From: Triticum aestivum
Taxonomy: Eukaryota > Streptophyta > Magnoliopsida > Poales > Poaceae
DNA length: 64,000 nucleotides
Direction: 5' to 3'
NCBI RefSeq assembly: GCF_018294505.1
Contig: NC_057810.1
Span: 200,947,238 to 201,011,237 of the forward strand
Part shown: positions 22,326-33,839 of the stretch, one piece after another
Position numbering within the stretch: position 1 is the first letter of the stretch
How the letters are laid out: every line of letters begins with the position of its first letter
The notes under the pieces: model-generated
What the model was told of the DNA's origin: nothing
Database searches by the model: none
Seen by the model: only the letters and a program-made list of their open reading frames with translations
Translations under genes and position numbers: made by a program

Positions 22326-25300
22326 ATGTCCGTGGGAGAATCCCTTGGTTCTCATAGTCTGCATTCGTTTGCAGAATACTTACAGCATCATATCAATTCT
22401 CCTGAAGCCAGTTCCTGTCTGACCAGCAAGCGAAAGCCTTTGAACATATTGAAACCGTTCAGTTTGAAGTTCATGGCTACGGAGAAATCTGTCAGGAAGG
22501 GTGGCAAACAGCGTCGTGGGGGAACTTCAAAGGATCTGCCTGAGGATCTGGCAGAAATGTATAAAACAGATCCCGAAGAAGATTACAATCAGCGCAAGAC
22601 TCGAATCCAATGGATTCGACGCTATTGGGCTGAACAGTGGTACAAGTACAAGTTCATCACCCAGGAGTACGCAGAGAAAAATGCTATCAAAAGCCCTTGG
22701 GGTGATATTCTCTATCGAGGCCTTCCCCCCAAGAACAAAGCTGAAGCCATTACGCAAGAATTCTATCCTTGCATGGTCCGTGGACCACAGCCTGAAGAAG
22801 CCGACCCAACATCATTGCTCTGGTGTCGTGACGACAATCTCTTCAAGCGCAACCTCCAGTTTGCTAAGGCTTCGGCAAAGGAAAACAAGAAGTCATGGGG
22901 ATTAAACTTCAATCCTGGCCCCTCTGCTCCCCGTGAGGATGGCACACGTGAAGCTGAAGAAAACAGAATTGGCCCCTTTGCAAACCTTGATGGCCTCATC
23001 TCCTACATCTTGGTACAAGGTGCCAAAGTGGATCATTCTGACAATGAGGCTGATTCTGATGAAGCCCCAGCTCCTCCTTCGAAGCCACAGAAGCAAAAGA
23101 AGCTAAAGGCTTCTAAATCAGCACCTCCAAAAGCTTTACGCGCAAAGCCTCTGGCCACTGCACCTCCTGAACCCAGCGTTCAGTCTGAAGATCAATCCCG
23201 TATCTCCAAGAAGACGGAGAAGAAAAAGCAACTTGTCAGGCGTACTGATCAAGCCTTGACTCCTGCCGCTATACTGCGTGAAGATCCCATTGATCTGTCC
23301 AGTGATGAAGATCTTGCAGATGATGCCCTTGAGCAATTGATCAAAAGCAAGGAAGAAGCAGAAATCTTCAACAACTTGCCTCTCTTTGATGTGGCAATCA
23401 TTCATAACTTCACTGATGAGTGGTTTGACACCCCCAACCTTAGCTTTGACAATCTGCAGCTTCCATTGGCCTTAGTGTCGCCTTTAATGGCGCCATTGCT
23501 TCTGAGCTAGCTCTTGCTCAACGCATTGTTGAGCTGAAGAACAAGATTGATTATGAAAAGGCTCAATTAAGGAAGCATGTGGCGAAGCTCAGTGTTCAAG
23601 ACGTCAGAAACTTCAAGGTCATGCTGCATGAGCTTAAAGAAACTTTTCAGAAGAAGCGCCAAGAAGCTCAAGGCTCTCGTGAGCGTATGAAGAATTTGGC
23701 TAATAAGTGTGTGCTTGCCTACAATGAGGCTGAGAAGCGCAAGTCACTTGGCCGTCCTGGCATTGACCCCAGAATGGCTGCAAAGAAAAAGAAGAAGCTT
23801 ACTGCTGACCAGCCTGCACCCTCAAGCCAAGAAGCCCCTCACATTATCTTCCCGAGCAGCATGACTGGCTCGAAGCCAAAGGTCACCACAACCGCTTCTG
23901 AACAGAAGAAGACGAGGGCTGCCGAGCTGAAGCCAGAAAGAGAAAGAACACTGAAGCCTCTGATGCTGCTCCCTCCAAGAAGAAGCACAAGACCAAGAAA
24001 ATTCGGGCTTCTCCCACAGAGCCTCTGGTTGTTGAACATATCTCAATGGTTCGAGCTGCGTCTGAACATCAAGAAAGACAGATGATCGTTCATGAGCCTG
24101 CTCCCTCAGAGGCTCATGAAGCTGAAGATATTCCAGCAGCTGAACCCACCGCTGCTGAAGACATTGGTCATGATGACAATGTAGCAGATGATGAAGTTCT
24201 TCCTCAGATCGAACATGACGTGGTATCATCGCCTGTTCATACGAACAACAAACTCATCAGCATTGGTCGTCCACTGACGCCAATTGCTCAGGATGCATCA
24301 TGGGCTAATCGCCCGCAAGAACAAGACTCCCCCAGTACTCTCCAACAACAACAACAAGCTACACCCCTCGTGCAAGAAGAGGATGAAGACTTTCAGGCCC
24401 AGCCAACTCCATCTCCCAAGGTGTTGCCAGCATTTCGCAGGCTTTGTAAAGGACAAAGGCCTCAAGTCCCTCTGTCGAGCGTTCCAGAAGGAGAAGTGCA
24501 ACGCCAACCTGTTGCACATCAAGTATTTTCTGAACCCACTCCAACTGTGAATGTCTCCATGTCTGAAGCTCAAGCTGCTGAAGACATTCCGGCTGCATCA
24601 GCCAAAGAGAATCAAGAAGATGTGCGTGTCCCTACTCCCCCAGTTATAGAAGAAGCTGTTCCTGAAGTGAACGTGCCAGTGCCCGACCCTCCTGTTCGTC
24701 AAGAGGAGGTTGACAATGTTGAGGCTGCCACCGCCAACGCCAATGAAGCCAATGACGTAGTCATGGCTGACGCTAATGTGGAGCCTGCACCAACTAGTGT
24801 GCCTGAAGCAAGTGTGGCCACTGAACCTGAAACAACTGAGGCTGCTGCACCTGAAGCCAATGAGACAATCGCTCCCGAAGCACCTGTTGTGCAGCCTGGC
24901 GCCTCAACTGTTACCCCTGCTCCTGTTCCGCCACCAAGGCCTCACACAATTGAGCAAGCATACAGTCATGGTCAGCTTACCACTGTCTGATGGCCCATTC
25001 TGGAGCCTCCGCCTACTGCCTCAGGACCTCAATTTGACTATCATATTGAGCATAGGCCTCAGGTCCAGAAGCCAAAGCCTAGGTTGCCAAGGTTTCTAGG
25101 TACTGCAAACTCACCAGGGTCCTTCAATGCCAATGGCTTCAAAAGCCACAATACCTTCTTTGATAGCGCCAAGAACCCCTACTCCAAGCCAAGGATATCA
25201 TCAGATTGGTTCTGGAGCTATCAGCAGAGAAGCTATTACTCATGCGTACTATATGATCAAGGGTGCATTTTCCCTCATATGCGCCTTGATACAGAAGCCA

Positions 25301-26651
25301 TTGCTGGACTGACGTGCTTAGAAGAAGCACTTGATTGCTTTCGTGATGCTGTTCTGCTCCACTTTGTGACAGACAAAGTACATTGGAATGAAGAGCTATT
25401 GCTTCAATTCTATGCTACTCTACACATTCGCGGCTACAACAGAGACATCAAGACATGGGTCCTCGAGTGGATGACTGGAAATGTTCATCATGAAGCCAAA
25501 TCTATGGATATCATCGAGCTTACAGGGCTAGCCACTCCTGGAGAACTATATGAACCTGACTGTCAGCTACACCGCAATGCTGTAGAGAGTATCTTCCATA
25601 AGCCAGAACCCAATATGAGCCAGATGTTGAGCATGATGAAGCCCTTTCCATCTGACGCTGAATATCCAACAGATTTCTTTGTTGAAGACCTTGAGTATCT
25701 GCCTCGCACCATATATCATATCATCAGGCGAACTCTATGGCCAGTCAAAGGACATTCATCAGCGGCCAAGCTTGAAGGAGCTATGAAGACTTTGGTCTTC
25801 TACATTCTCAATGGCATCAGCTTCAACACTCAAGATTTCTTCATCACGCAACTTGCTGCTTCCGGCTCTGACCTATTTGGTCTAAAGTTTTATGCTCCAT
25901 GGGTCATGCGCCTCATCAAGAGACACTCATCTGTCAACTATCAGCCCTCTACTCGCAATCATATGATCTTTCTGCCAGAGGTTGATATGTTAGTTGAAGC
26001 TATATACTCTGACCCTGCCAAGAGGCCTCTTTGTCTTCAGAATGCCGAGCACCAAAGCTTCACTCAGCCTATTGAAGGTGTTCAAGCAGCGACACGAATC
26101 TATCCACTAGCTGGTAACACTCGTCTGCCTCATCGAGCACCCACTGAAGCCACTAAAAGCACCATTGCACAAAGGCCTCGGAAGCGTTCTCGCGTTCTCA
26201 ATGACCAGAACTTCTTGTGGCCCTTCATCAGAAACAGGATAAGCATCATTTCTGGCTCAAGACATAGATGCAAAGCCTCTTGGTGGATGTCAATCGCATT
26301 CGCAACCTTGCCACCAAGAATGCCTTTGTTGCTCATGAAACTTGCCGGCGATCATGGAAGAGTTTGACCCTGCTCAGTGCTGAAGCTGATCTTCAAGACG
26401 ATGGCTTCAATGAAAGATTCCAGTTTGACGCCACTCCTCCATGGACTGCTGTCCTACGTCGTACTCCATCTCTTGAAGATTCTGACTATTCTTCCTCCGC
26501 GGCAACGGTAAATGCCAGAGTGATCGATGATGTCGATGATGCTACTTCACCACCTCCTACTACTGCGCGCATCGACACTGCACCAAGTTCATCTACACCG
26601 CCACCCAATGACGACAACCCAGCTGCTTCACCTACTCATGATGACGAGTAG
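22326..26651 (+). pseudogene. Third ('env-like') reading frame of SIRE copy 2, three frameshifts and one stop
   Basis: The frame starts at ATG 22326 or, more likely, 22473, and ends at TAG 26649-26651. Relative to copy 1 it has lost one base near 23465, one near 23930 and one near 26205, and a TGA at 24988-24990 replaces CGA. Allowing for these, its length (1394 codons with stop) equals that of copy 1 once the single lesion there is allowed for. So both derive from one intact frame of about 1,393 residues. Domain layout is as in copy 1. No signal peptide or transmembrane segment is visible. Confidence 0.75.
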
Positions 26652-27172
26652 ATGCTCTATGTCTTCAAACCTTTTTGGTCCTTACTGACAAAAGGGGGAG
26701 AAGCGTATGAGTTGATAGTCTTCAAGCGGGTTCATATGGGCAGTTGCATTATATTTTGCTGCGTGCTTACAACTCTTGCCTTTTGAAACATTTGGTTCTC
26801 TAAGTTGTAACACCTAAACTTGATGGTCGTCTGCTACTTATTTGCTTTAGTGTGATGCGATGATAAATTCCGCATGTGCTATGATAACTTCCGCACTTAG
26901 ATCATTCTGCAGACGTCCATTTTCATTATGCATGTCATTCTACTTACTATATCAGTTCATGCATGATGAATTATCTTCATAAGTTGAAGTGGATCTCCAC
27001 AAGTACAACCTGCCATGTGCATTTGCATTCCAAAAGCAAATTACTTACATGCACATCTTCAGGGGGAGCCCTTGCAACTTATGAAGACTATTTCCTATCC
27101 TTGCAATTTCACATATTTATCCCCGTTGAAAACTTCAACTAGTTTGTCATCAATCACCAAAAAGGGGGAGAT
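26652..27172 (+). other. 3' untranslated region with polypurine tracts, SIRE copy 2
   Basis: As in copy 1, GGGGGAG-core purine tracts occur near 26693, 27061 and directly before the LTR (27158-27171). No gene is seen. Confidence 0.7.
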
Positions 27173-28512
27173 TGTAAGTGCATCTAGTGCCACCCCTAGT
27201 TGGTTTTGGAGTATTGACGACAAAGTTGGTTGAGGGACTAATGCGTTTGTGAGAATTGCAGGATAACGCAGGTAGTGTCCCTCATTGATTCGGTTTACCT
27301 ACCGGAGATGACCCCTAAAAATGTATGAAGACATTGAAGACAATGGTGGTATGAGAAGATATTCATATTAAAGACTATGACATGAGAAGACATTGCGTGA
27401 AGACTATGGAGCGCGAAGACTGTGTGGATTCGTTGCTTCCTTTTCTTCTTTGTTGAGTCATAGGAACCATCGTACTGTTAAGTGGGGTCCACCATACTGT
27501 TAAGTCAGAGTGACTGAAGTGATGCTCAACTCAAATCCTATGTCTTCGAGCGAAGACAATGAGAGCAAACCTTATCCAGAGCTGGATGAGTCAGCTTTGC
27601 TTGTAGCCCAAGTAAAGTTGCCGCATGTGTTTGAAATCTGACCGTTGGAACACGTGTCAGTTCCTTAGTGACCCAGGGTCATTTTGGACAAATCAGGTCG
27701 GGTTGCCTAGTGGCAGTAAATAGCCCACCCCCTACACCATAAATTGGTGGCTGCTCAGAGTTAGTGCACGGATTTTGTCGTTTGAGAGCAACCCACCTCG
27801 AAGCCTTTGAGAGAGCAAAATCCTTGCGAGGACAAAGCCCAAACACCCAGAGCCAAAGAGTGTTAGGCATCACTGAAGTCTTTCTGTCTGTGTGACCTGA
27901 AGACTTATTACACTTGAGGACTGTGAATCCTCCAGCCGGTTAGGCGTCGCGTTCTGAGCATCCAAGAGTCATTGTGGATTACCGGGTGAACGAAGTCTGT
28001 GAAGGTTCGGAAGTCTACCTTGAAGACTTACCAGAGTGATTGGGCGAGGACTAAGTGTCCTTAGCTCAAGGGGAATAAGGTGAAGACACGGTCTTCTGAG
28101 TTGAATCTCAACCTCCCTAACCAGACGTACAGTTGTCACAGCAACTGGAACTGGTCCAACAAATCCTTTGTCTTCAACAAGCAACTGGTTCTATCTCTTC
28201 CCTCCTTTACTTTGAGTTTGTCTTCGTGAAGTCATTGCTTATCTGTCTTATCTGATTGACTTCATTGCTTGACTACTATTGTTGATTGGCTTCATACTAT
28301 CTTCCATCCAGATCCTACTACCTAGCTGCTATTAGTCTTCATACGTTAACGCTATTGCATACTTGACTATGGCTTGCTTGTTGTAGTTTATCTTCCACTG
28401 CATATCAATTAGGTTATTTCTATTGTTTGTCTTTGAAACTTCCATGTTTTGAAGACTTTGATGAAAATCGCCTATTCATCCCCCCCCCTCTAGTCGATAA
28501 CTAGCACTTTCA
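27173..28512 (+). repeat. 3' LTR of SIRE copy 2
   Basis: The LTR is 1340 bp, TG...CA, followed by TSD AACAC (28513-28517). Visible differences from the 5' LTR include a replaced segment around 27487-27505 and a change in the TATA region (CAGTAAATAG at about 27714 instead of CTATAAATAG), so the insertion is not recent. Confidence 0.95.
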
Positions 28513-28525
28513 AACACATACCTCA

Positions 28526-30419
28526 AAGCCTGTTAACAGGCTTGTATAGGCTTCTGTCAGCCTGCTCTTGGCGGACTGAACCTTCTAAATCACCGCACTC
28601 ATAACAGTGCGGTGTTCCCCGTCGATGGAGGCGCCGTTGAGCACCTCCAGCAAATTGTCCGGCGCCTCCGGATGGACGGGGGTTGCCGTCGTTGTAGTCT
28701 TGCCCTTCTTATGAAGGCGCCGCCTGTTGGACTCTGGAACCATTGGTGGTTCCGGAGTAGTGTCCGGCCCGGGGCCGGACTTAGATCCCTCTTGGGCTTT
28801 ACCCCCTTTGGGCCTGGAGTCCGGGAGGTCGCCTTGAGGCACCTCCAGGACCACCTCCTCCTAGTTTAGTCCCTTTCGGGACTCCACCTCGGCTTCGTCC
28901 GTAGGGAGAGGGGAGGAGGCCGTCGGAAGTGAAGCACTGTTCACATCCGACGAATCCAAGGAGCCGCTCAATGAATCGCCGAGCTGAGCTCTGGGCGGAC
29001 TGCATAATTAAATTCGGCGTCAGAAACTATCGAATAATAAGAGGAGCGCCATAAGTCATTCGGGTAGCCGGACACTTACGATTTTGCCAGGGGCTTGACC
29101 CTGGGTGGCCATTCCTCCCCGTCGTCTTCGGCATCGGAGGCGTAGTCCGGCAGAAGGGACTTCCCCTTCTTGGACCCTCCGGCTTCCCCAGTTGGGGCGG
29201 CCTTTCTTTTCTTTCCTCCCCCCGTTGGAGGGGGAGAGGCTTCTTCTTCCTCCTCCTCCTCGTCTTCGGAGGCGGAGGGTGCGTCGGGGTTGTCGGGCGA
29301 ATCCGACACCGCCAGGCGCCGGGAACTCTTTTGGGTCCCCGTGGCCTTCTTCTTGGCCTTCTTCTCCGGCACCACGTGGGGTGCCGGAACCAGCAGCCCT
29401 GTCAATTGGGCGTCCGCTGGGTCTTCTGGTAAGGGAGCCGGACAGTTCATCTGCCCGGATGTCTCCAACCAGTTCTGTCACAAGAGAGGAAGTTTAGATC
29501 CCACATGGAGTCAGACTATGAAAGACGAGAATCCCGTAAAGGGTAGGGTAGCTTACCTCGCTGGCCTGGCGCCGCGAGCTGAATCCGCGATCTTTGGTAG
29601 CGGATGCGGGTGCCTTAGCACCCTTAAACAGCACCTTCCAGGCATCTTCATACGAAGTATCGAAAAGCCCGCTCAAGGTTTGGTGCCGTGCCGGATCGAA
29701 CTCCCACAATTTGAAGGCCCGTTGTTGGCATGGGAGGATCCGGCGGATAAGCATGACATGGATTACGTTGACAACCTTGAGGTTCTTGTTCACCAGCTTT
29801 TGGACGCAGGTTTGAAGTCCGGTCAGCTCTTCCGAATCCCCCCACGTTAGGCCTGTCTCTTTCCAGGAGGTGAGCCGTGTGGGGAAGCCATATCGGAATT
29901 CGGGGGCCGCCGCCCATTTGGGATCACATGGCTCGGTGATGTAGAACCACCCCGACTGCCATCCCTTTATTGTTGCCACGAAGGAGCCTTCGAGCCATAG
30001 GACGTTGGCCATCCGGCCCACCATGGCGCCTCCGCACTCCGCTTGGCGGCCGCCCACTACCTTCGTCTTGACATTGAAGGTCTTCAGCCATAAGCCGAAG
30101 TGGGGCTAGATGCAGAGGAAGGCCTCGCACACGACGATGTTTGCCGAGATGTTGAGGATGAAGTTCGGGGCCAGATCGTGGAAGTCCAGGCCATAGTAGA
30201 ACATGAGCCCCCGGACGAACGGGTGAAGAGGAAAACCCAGTCCGCGGAGGAAATGGGGAAGAAAAACAACCCTCTCATGGGGCCTGGGGGTGGGGATGAG
30301 TTGCCCCTCATCTGAAGCCGGTGCGCAATGTCGTCAGACAAGTATCCGGCCTTCCTCAACTTTTTGATGTGCCTCTCCGTGAAGGAGGAGGCCATCCATC
30401 TACCTCCCTCTCCGGACAT
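28526..30419 (-). pseudogene. 5' exons of the antisense gene of the Fatima-like element (gypsy-type transposon protein)
   Basis: Read on the minus strand from ATG 30417-30419. The first exon (to about 29494) encodes the conserved 'putative gypsy-type transposon' region (Transposase_28-like), recognisable by motifs such as GLDFHDLAPNFILN and LIRRILPCQQRAF. It is broken by a one-base loss near 30314 and a TAG near 30107. A second exon (about 29077-29470) is Pro/Ala-rich with a Glu run and Lys-rich nuclear-localisation-like stretches. A third region (about 28526-29003) ends at a GAG|GTATGT donor and has further stops. The next exon is at 13129-13243, across SIRE copy 2. Function unknown; the family is widespread in grass Gypsy elements. 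Confidence 0.72.
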
Positions 30420-30530
30420 GATTGGAGAAGGTCGAGGTGGGAATTGCGGGCTTGGGCATTGGAGCTCGAGCACGCAGGGACGGATAAGCAAAGGAGGAAG
30501 AAGGCGTAAATAGAAAGGGTAGATCCTTAT

Positions 30531-30539
30531 CCCCTTATA
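30531..30539 (-). promoter_or_regulatory. TATA box of the antisense gene
   Basis: The minus strand reads TATAAGGGG here, about 110 nt upstream of the antisense ATG at 30419. This is a normal distance for a plant core promoter with a short leader. Confidence 0.5.
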
Positions 30540-30963
30540 TGGGCGGCCAAAACTACGAGCCCCCCACCGGCCTAATAAAACTTGATTACCTCCCAAGCGC
30601 CGCGATTAATGGCGCGGTTGGGTTACCCATGCCCATATTGATGAGAATCCCGGAATAAGGGGACACGATCTCTGCTTTGACAAGACGTGCCAAGGAAACC
30701 GCCTCGCTAAACGCGCTGAGGTAGAATAGTGAAATGAATGAAAGCCTGGCCGTGGCGTGATGTCACGCTGCGGAATACGTCAGCAGACTAGATCGGTGCA
30801 AATATTATTCTCTCTACGGTGGCATGTGGAACTTATTTTGCAGAGCTGGACACTATCGTGGTGTTCAACATCTTCCATGAAGTATTCGGAGGAGGAACCC
30901 GCCTTGCAATGCCAAAGACAACTTGCGCACCGGACTCGTCGTCATTGAAGCCTCAGGGGCTAC

Positions 30964-31435
30964 TGAGGGAGTCCTGGATTAGGGGGTGTCCGGATGGCCG
31001 GACTATGACCTTTGGCCGGACTCCCAGACTATGAAGATACAAGATTGAATACTCCGTCCCGTGTCCGGATGGGACTTTCCTTGGCGTGGAAGGCAAGCTT
31101 GGCGATACGATATGAAGATCTCCTCCCATTGTAACCGACTCTGTGTAACCCTAGCCCTCTCCGATGTCTATATAAACCAGAGAGTTTTAGTCCGTAGGAC
31201 AAACAACAATCATACCATAGGCTAGCTTCCAGGGTTTAGCCTCTCTGATCTCGTGGTAGATCCACTCTTGTACTACCCATATCATCAATATTAATCAAGC
31301 AGGAGTAGGGTTTTACCTCCATCGAGAGGGCCCGAACCTGGGTAAAAACAACGTGTCCCTTGTCTCCTGTTACCATCCGCCTAGACGCACAGTTCGGGAC
31401 CCCCTACCCGAGATCCGGCGATTTTGACACCGACA
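30964..31435 (+). repeat. 3' LTR of the Fatima-like Gypsy element
   Basis: The LTR is 472 bp, starts TGAGGGAGTCCTGG and ends TTTTGACACCGACA, preceded by the PPT and with a TATA box (CTATATAAAC, about 31169-31178). The next five bases (GAGCC, 31436-31440) are the expected right TSD; the left partner is outside the window. Confidence 0.9.
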
Positions 31436-31444
31436 GAGCCCCCA

Positions 31445-31977
31445 AGTAATATTTAACAAATCATCAAGGCAGGTTACCTATGTTTGAGCTGTACATTGTA
31501 ACAAGTTCTCGTTGGTAACATTGAACTTAGGCATAAGACCCCAAGTTGTCTGTAACCAGGGATATAACCCGGATCGAAGGGTATTCAAAGCTATGATCAA
31601 TGAGCAGGAAGCCCCCATGTTATTTTGTAACAAGGCGTACAAGCCGGATCAAGAGGGTGGTCATAGCTATGCTCAATGAGCAGGAAGTCCCCAAGTGACC
31701 TTATGAATTAACAATAAAGACTCAAATTCTTAGAAATGAAACGACAGAGGCCCTGCATTATCAGGGATGCAGGCTTTATTATACTAATCATAATATATAC
31801 ATTGGTAGAAGTATGTACATCACAAGAGTCGGTGGCTCAGGTGTAATAAGGCCGAAGATGAGCAATGTTCCACGGCCGGCGGGTCTCCTCCTCAGACTTG
31901 CGTGAGTCCTTGTGCTCTCGAACATCCATGAGGTAGTATGACCCATTGTTCAGATTTTTGCTGACCACAAAAGGCCC
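31445..31977. other. Non-coding 3' part of the Tat-type Gypsy element
   Basis: Lies between integrase and PPT on the minus strand. A segment mentioning ATGAGCAGGAAG is repeated twice (about 31596-31611 and 31674-31690). No reading frame of note. Confidence 0.55.
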
Positions 31978-33310
31978 TTACCAAGGTGGGGATAACTTGT
32001 GCATGTCAGTTTGATCCTGGATGAGCCGGAGCACCAGATCTCCTTCTTGAAAGGTCTGTATTTTAACCCAACAGTTGTGATAACAACGCAGATATTGCTG
32101 GTAAATCACCGAACAAGCCGCCGCAAGGTCACACTCCTCATCCAAAAGGTCAAGAGCATTCTGACCTGCTTTTTCATTATCAGCTTCAACATAAGCCGTA
32201 ACACAGGGCGAGTCGTGACGAATGTCACTAGGGAGAACCGCCTCCGCCCCATAAACCATGAAGAAAGGTGTGTAACCCATAAATCTGTTGGGGATAGTAT
32301 TGATACTCCATAGCATTGAGGGCAACTCTTCCACCCAACAACCCGGCGTCCTCTGCAAAGGGACCATAAGCCGGGGTCTGATACCTCTCAAGATTTCTTG
32401 ATTGGCTCTTTCAACTTGACCATTAGATTGGGGGTGAGCCACAAACGATACATCAAGACGAATATGTTCTTGTTGACAGAATTCTTTCATTGCACCCTTA
32501 GACAGATTCATTATCAGTAATGATACTATGAGGGTATCCAAAACGAAAGATCACCTTTTTAAGGAATTGAACCGCCGTTGATGCATCACATTTGCTGACT
32601 GGCTCAGCTTCAACCCATTTTGTAAACTTGCCAACAGCCACCAGGAGGTGAGTCTTTTTGTCCTTGGACCTTTTAAAAGGCCCAACCATATCCAGCCCCC
32701 AGACTGCAAACGGCCAAGTAATTGGAATCATCCGCAATTCTTGAGCTGCAACATGAGCTCGTCTTGAAAATTTCTAACAACCATCACATTTACTGACCAA
32801 ATCTTTTGCATCAGCATGAGCCATTAGCCAATAAAACCCATGACGAAAATCCTTAGCAACGAGAGACTTTGAGCCGGCATGATGGCCGCAATCTCCTTCA
32901 TGAATCTCTCTTAGAATTCCACGGCCCTCCTCGGGAGAGATGCATCGTTGAAACACCCGTGTAATACTGCATTGGTGGAGCTCACCATTGACAATAGTCA
33001 TTGACTTAGACCTCCGGGTTATTTGCCTGGCCAAAGTTTCATCATCAGGTAACTCACCCCGGGTCATATAAGCCAAATATGGAACAGTCCAATCTGGAAC
33101 AGCATGGATAGCCGCCACCAACTGTGCCTTCGGGTCAGGAATTGTAAGATCTTCCTCCATAGGCAATTTAACCGAAGGATTATGTAAAATATCAAGGAAA
33201 ACATTAGGCTGTACCGGCTTATGCTGGGACCCTGGCCGGCTTAAAGCATCAATAGCCCCATTTTTCCTTCGATCAACATGCTCCACTTGATAGACCAGCA
33301 ATTGTATCAA
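31978..33310 (-). pseudogene. pol: Gypsy integrase region with zinc-binding N-terminus (Tat-type)
   Basis: Minus-strand pieces 32774-33310 (ends with the H2C2-type zinc region, CGHHAGS...CDGC), 32498-32737 (start of the catalytic core, VWGLDMVGPF) and 31978-32541 (rest of core with AHPQSNGQVERANQ, and the C-terminal part with GDLVLR) form one integrase broken by stops and frameshifts near 32770 and 32510-32540. Confidence 0.85.
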
Positions 33311-33653
33311 CCTCTCGGCGATAAGCCGCCATGAGTGGATCCTTTGAATTCCAAGTTCCTGAAACTTGCTGGGCTACCAAGTCCGAGTCACCAAAACACC
33401 TCACCTGGCTTAGATTCATCTCTTTAGCCATCCGAAGACCATGGAACAAGGCTTCATACTCAGCTGCATTGTTGGTACAAGGGAACATCAACCTCAAAAC
33501 ATAACAAAATTTATCACCTCGCGGGGAAGTCAAAATAACTCCAGCCCCCGAGCCTTCCAATTGCCTGGATCCATCAAAGTGAATAGTCCAATACGTGCTA
33601 TCTGGCCTTTCCTCAGGCATCTGCGGCTCTGTCCAGTCATTGATGAAATCCAT
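33273..33653 (-). pseudogene. Additional (archaeal-type) RNase H of the Tat Gypsy element
   Basis: The domain has the motifs HFDGSRQLEGSGAG, NNAAEYEALFHGL and GDSDLVAQQ, placing the catalytic Asp, Glu and Asp. This second RNase H is characteristic of Tat elements. The frame runs into the zinc-binding region of integrase with a shift near 33290. Confidence 0.82.
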
Positions 33654-33839
33654 AAGTGCTTGAGACTTGATAGCTTTCTAAGGCATATACTTCAAACCAT
33701 GAGGTCCAAGCTCAATGGCCCACTTGGCTACCCGACCTGTGGCTTCACTATTTTGAATAATATCCCCTAAGGGAGCAGAACTAACCACGGTGATGGGATG
33801 ACCAAGGAAATACTATTTCAACTTATGGCTAGCCATGAA

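Larger units (their letters stand above)
13387..28512 (+). mobile_element. SIRE/Maximus-type Copia retrotransposon, copy 2, complete
   Basis: This is a full element of about 15.1 kb (length uncertain because of a 339-base N gap). It is flanked by a perfect 5-bp TSD, AACAC, at 13382-13386 and 28513-28517. Order: 5' LTR, PBS, gag, pol, spacer with putative promoter, third reading frame, PPT, 3' LTR. All reading frames carry stops or frameshifts, so it is non-autonomous. Its TSD differs from the flank of copy 1, so the two are separate insertions. Confidence 0.95.
28513..31435 (+). mobile_element. Fatima-like Gypsy element, 3' segment with LTR
   Basis: Continues the element interrupted at 13386. 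It carries the 5' half of the antisense gene (28526-30419), an upstream region without a clear gene (30540-30950), the PPT (AGGGGCTAC, about 30955-30963) and the 3' LTR. The gag-pol part of this element would lie left of SIRE copy 1, outside the window. Confidence 0.8.

Noticed and set aside
1..28512. Segmental duplication as the origin of the two SIRE copies
   Set aside because: The flanks of the two copies differ (ACTCT and AACAC) and copy 2 has its own perfect TSD, so they are separate insertions.
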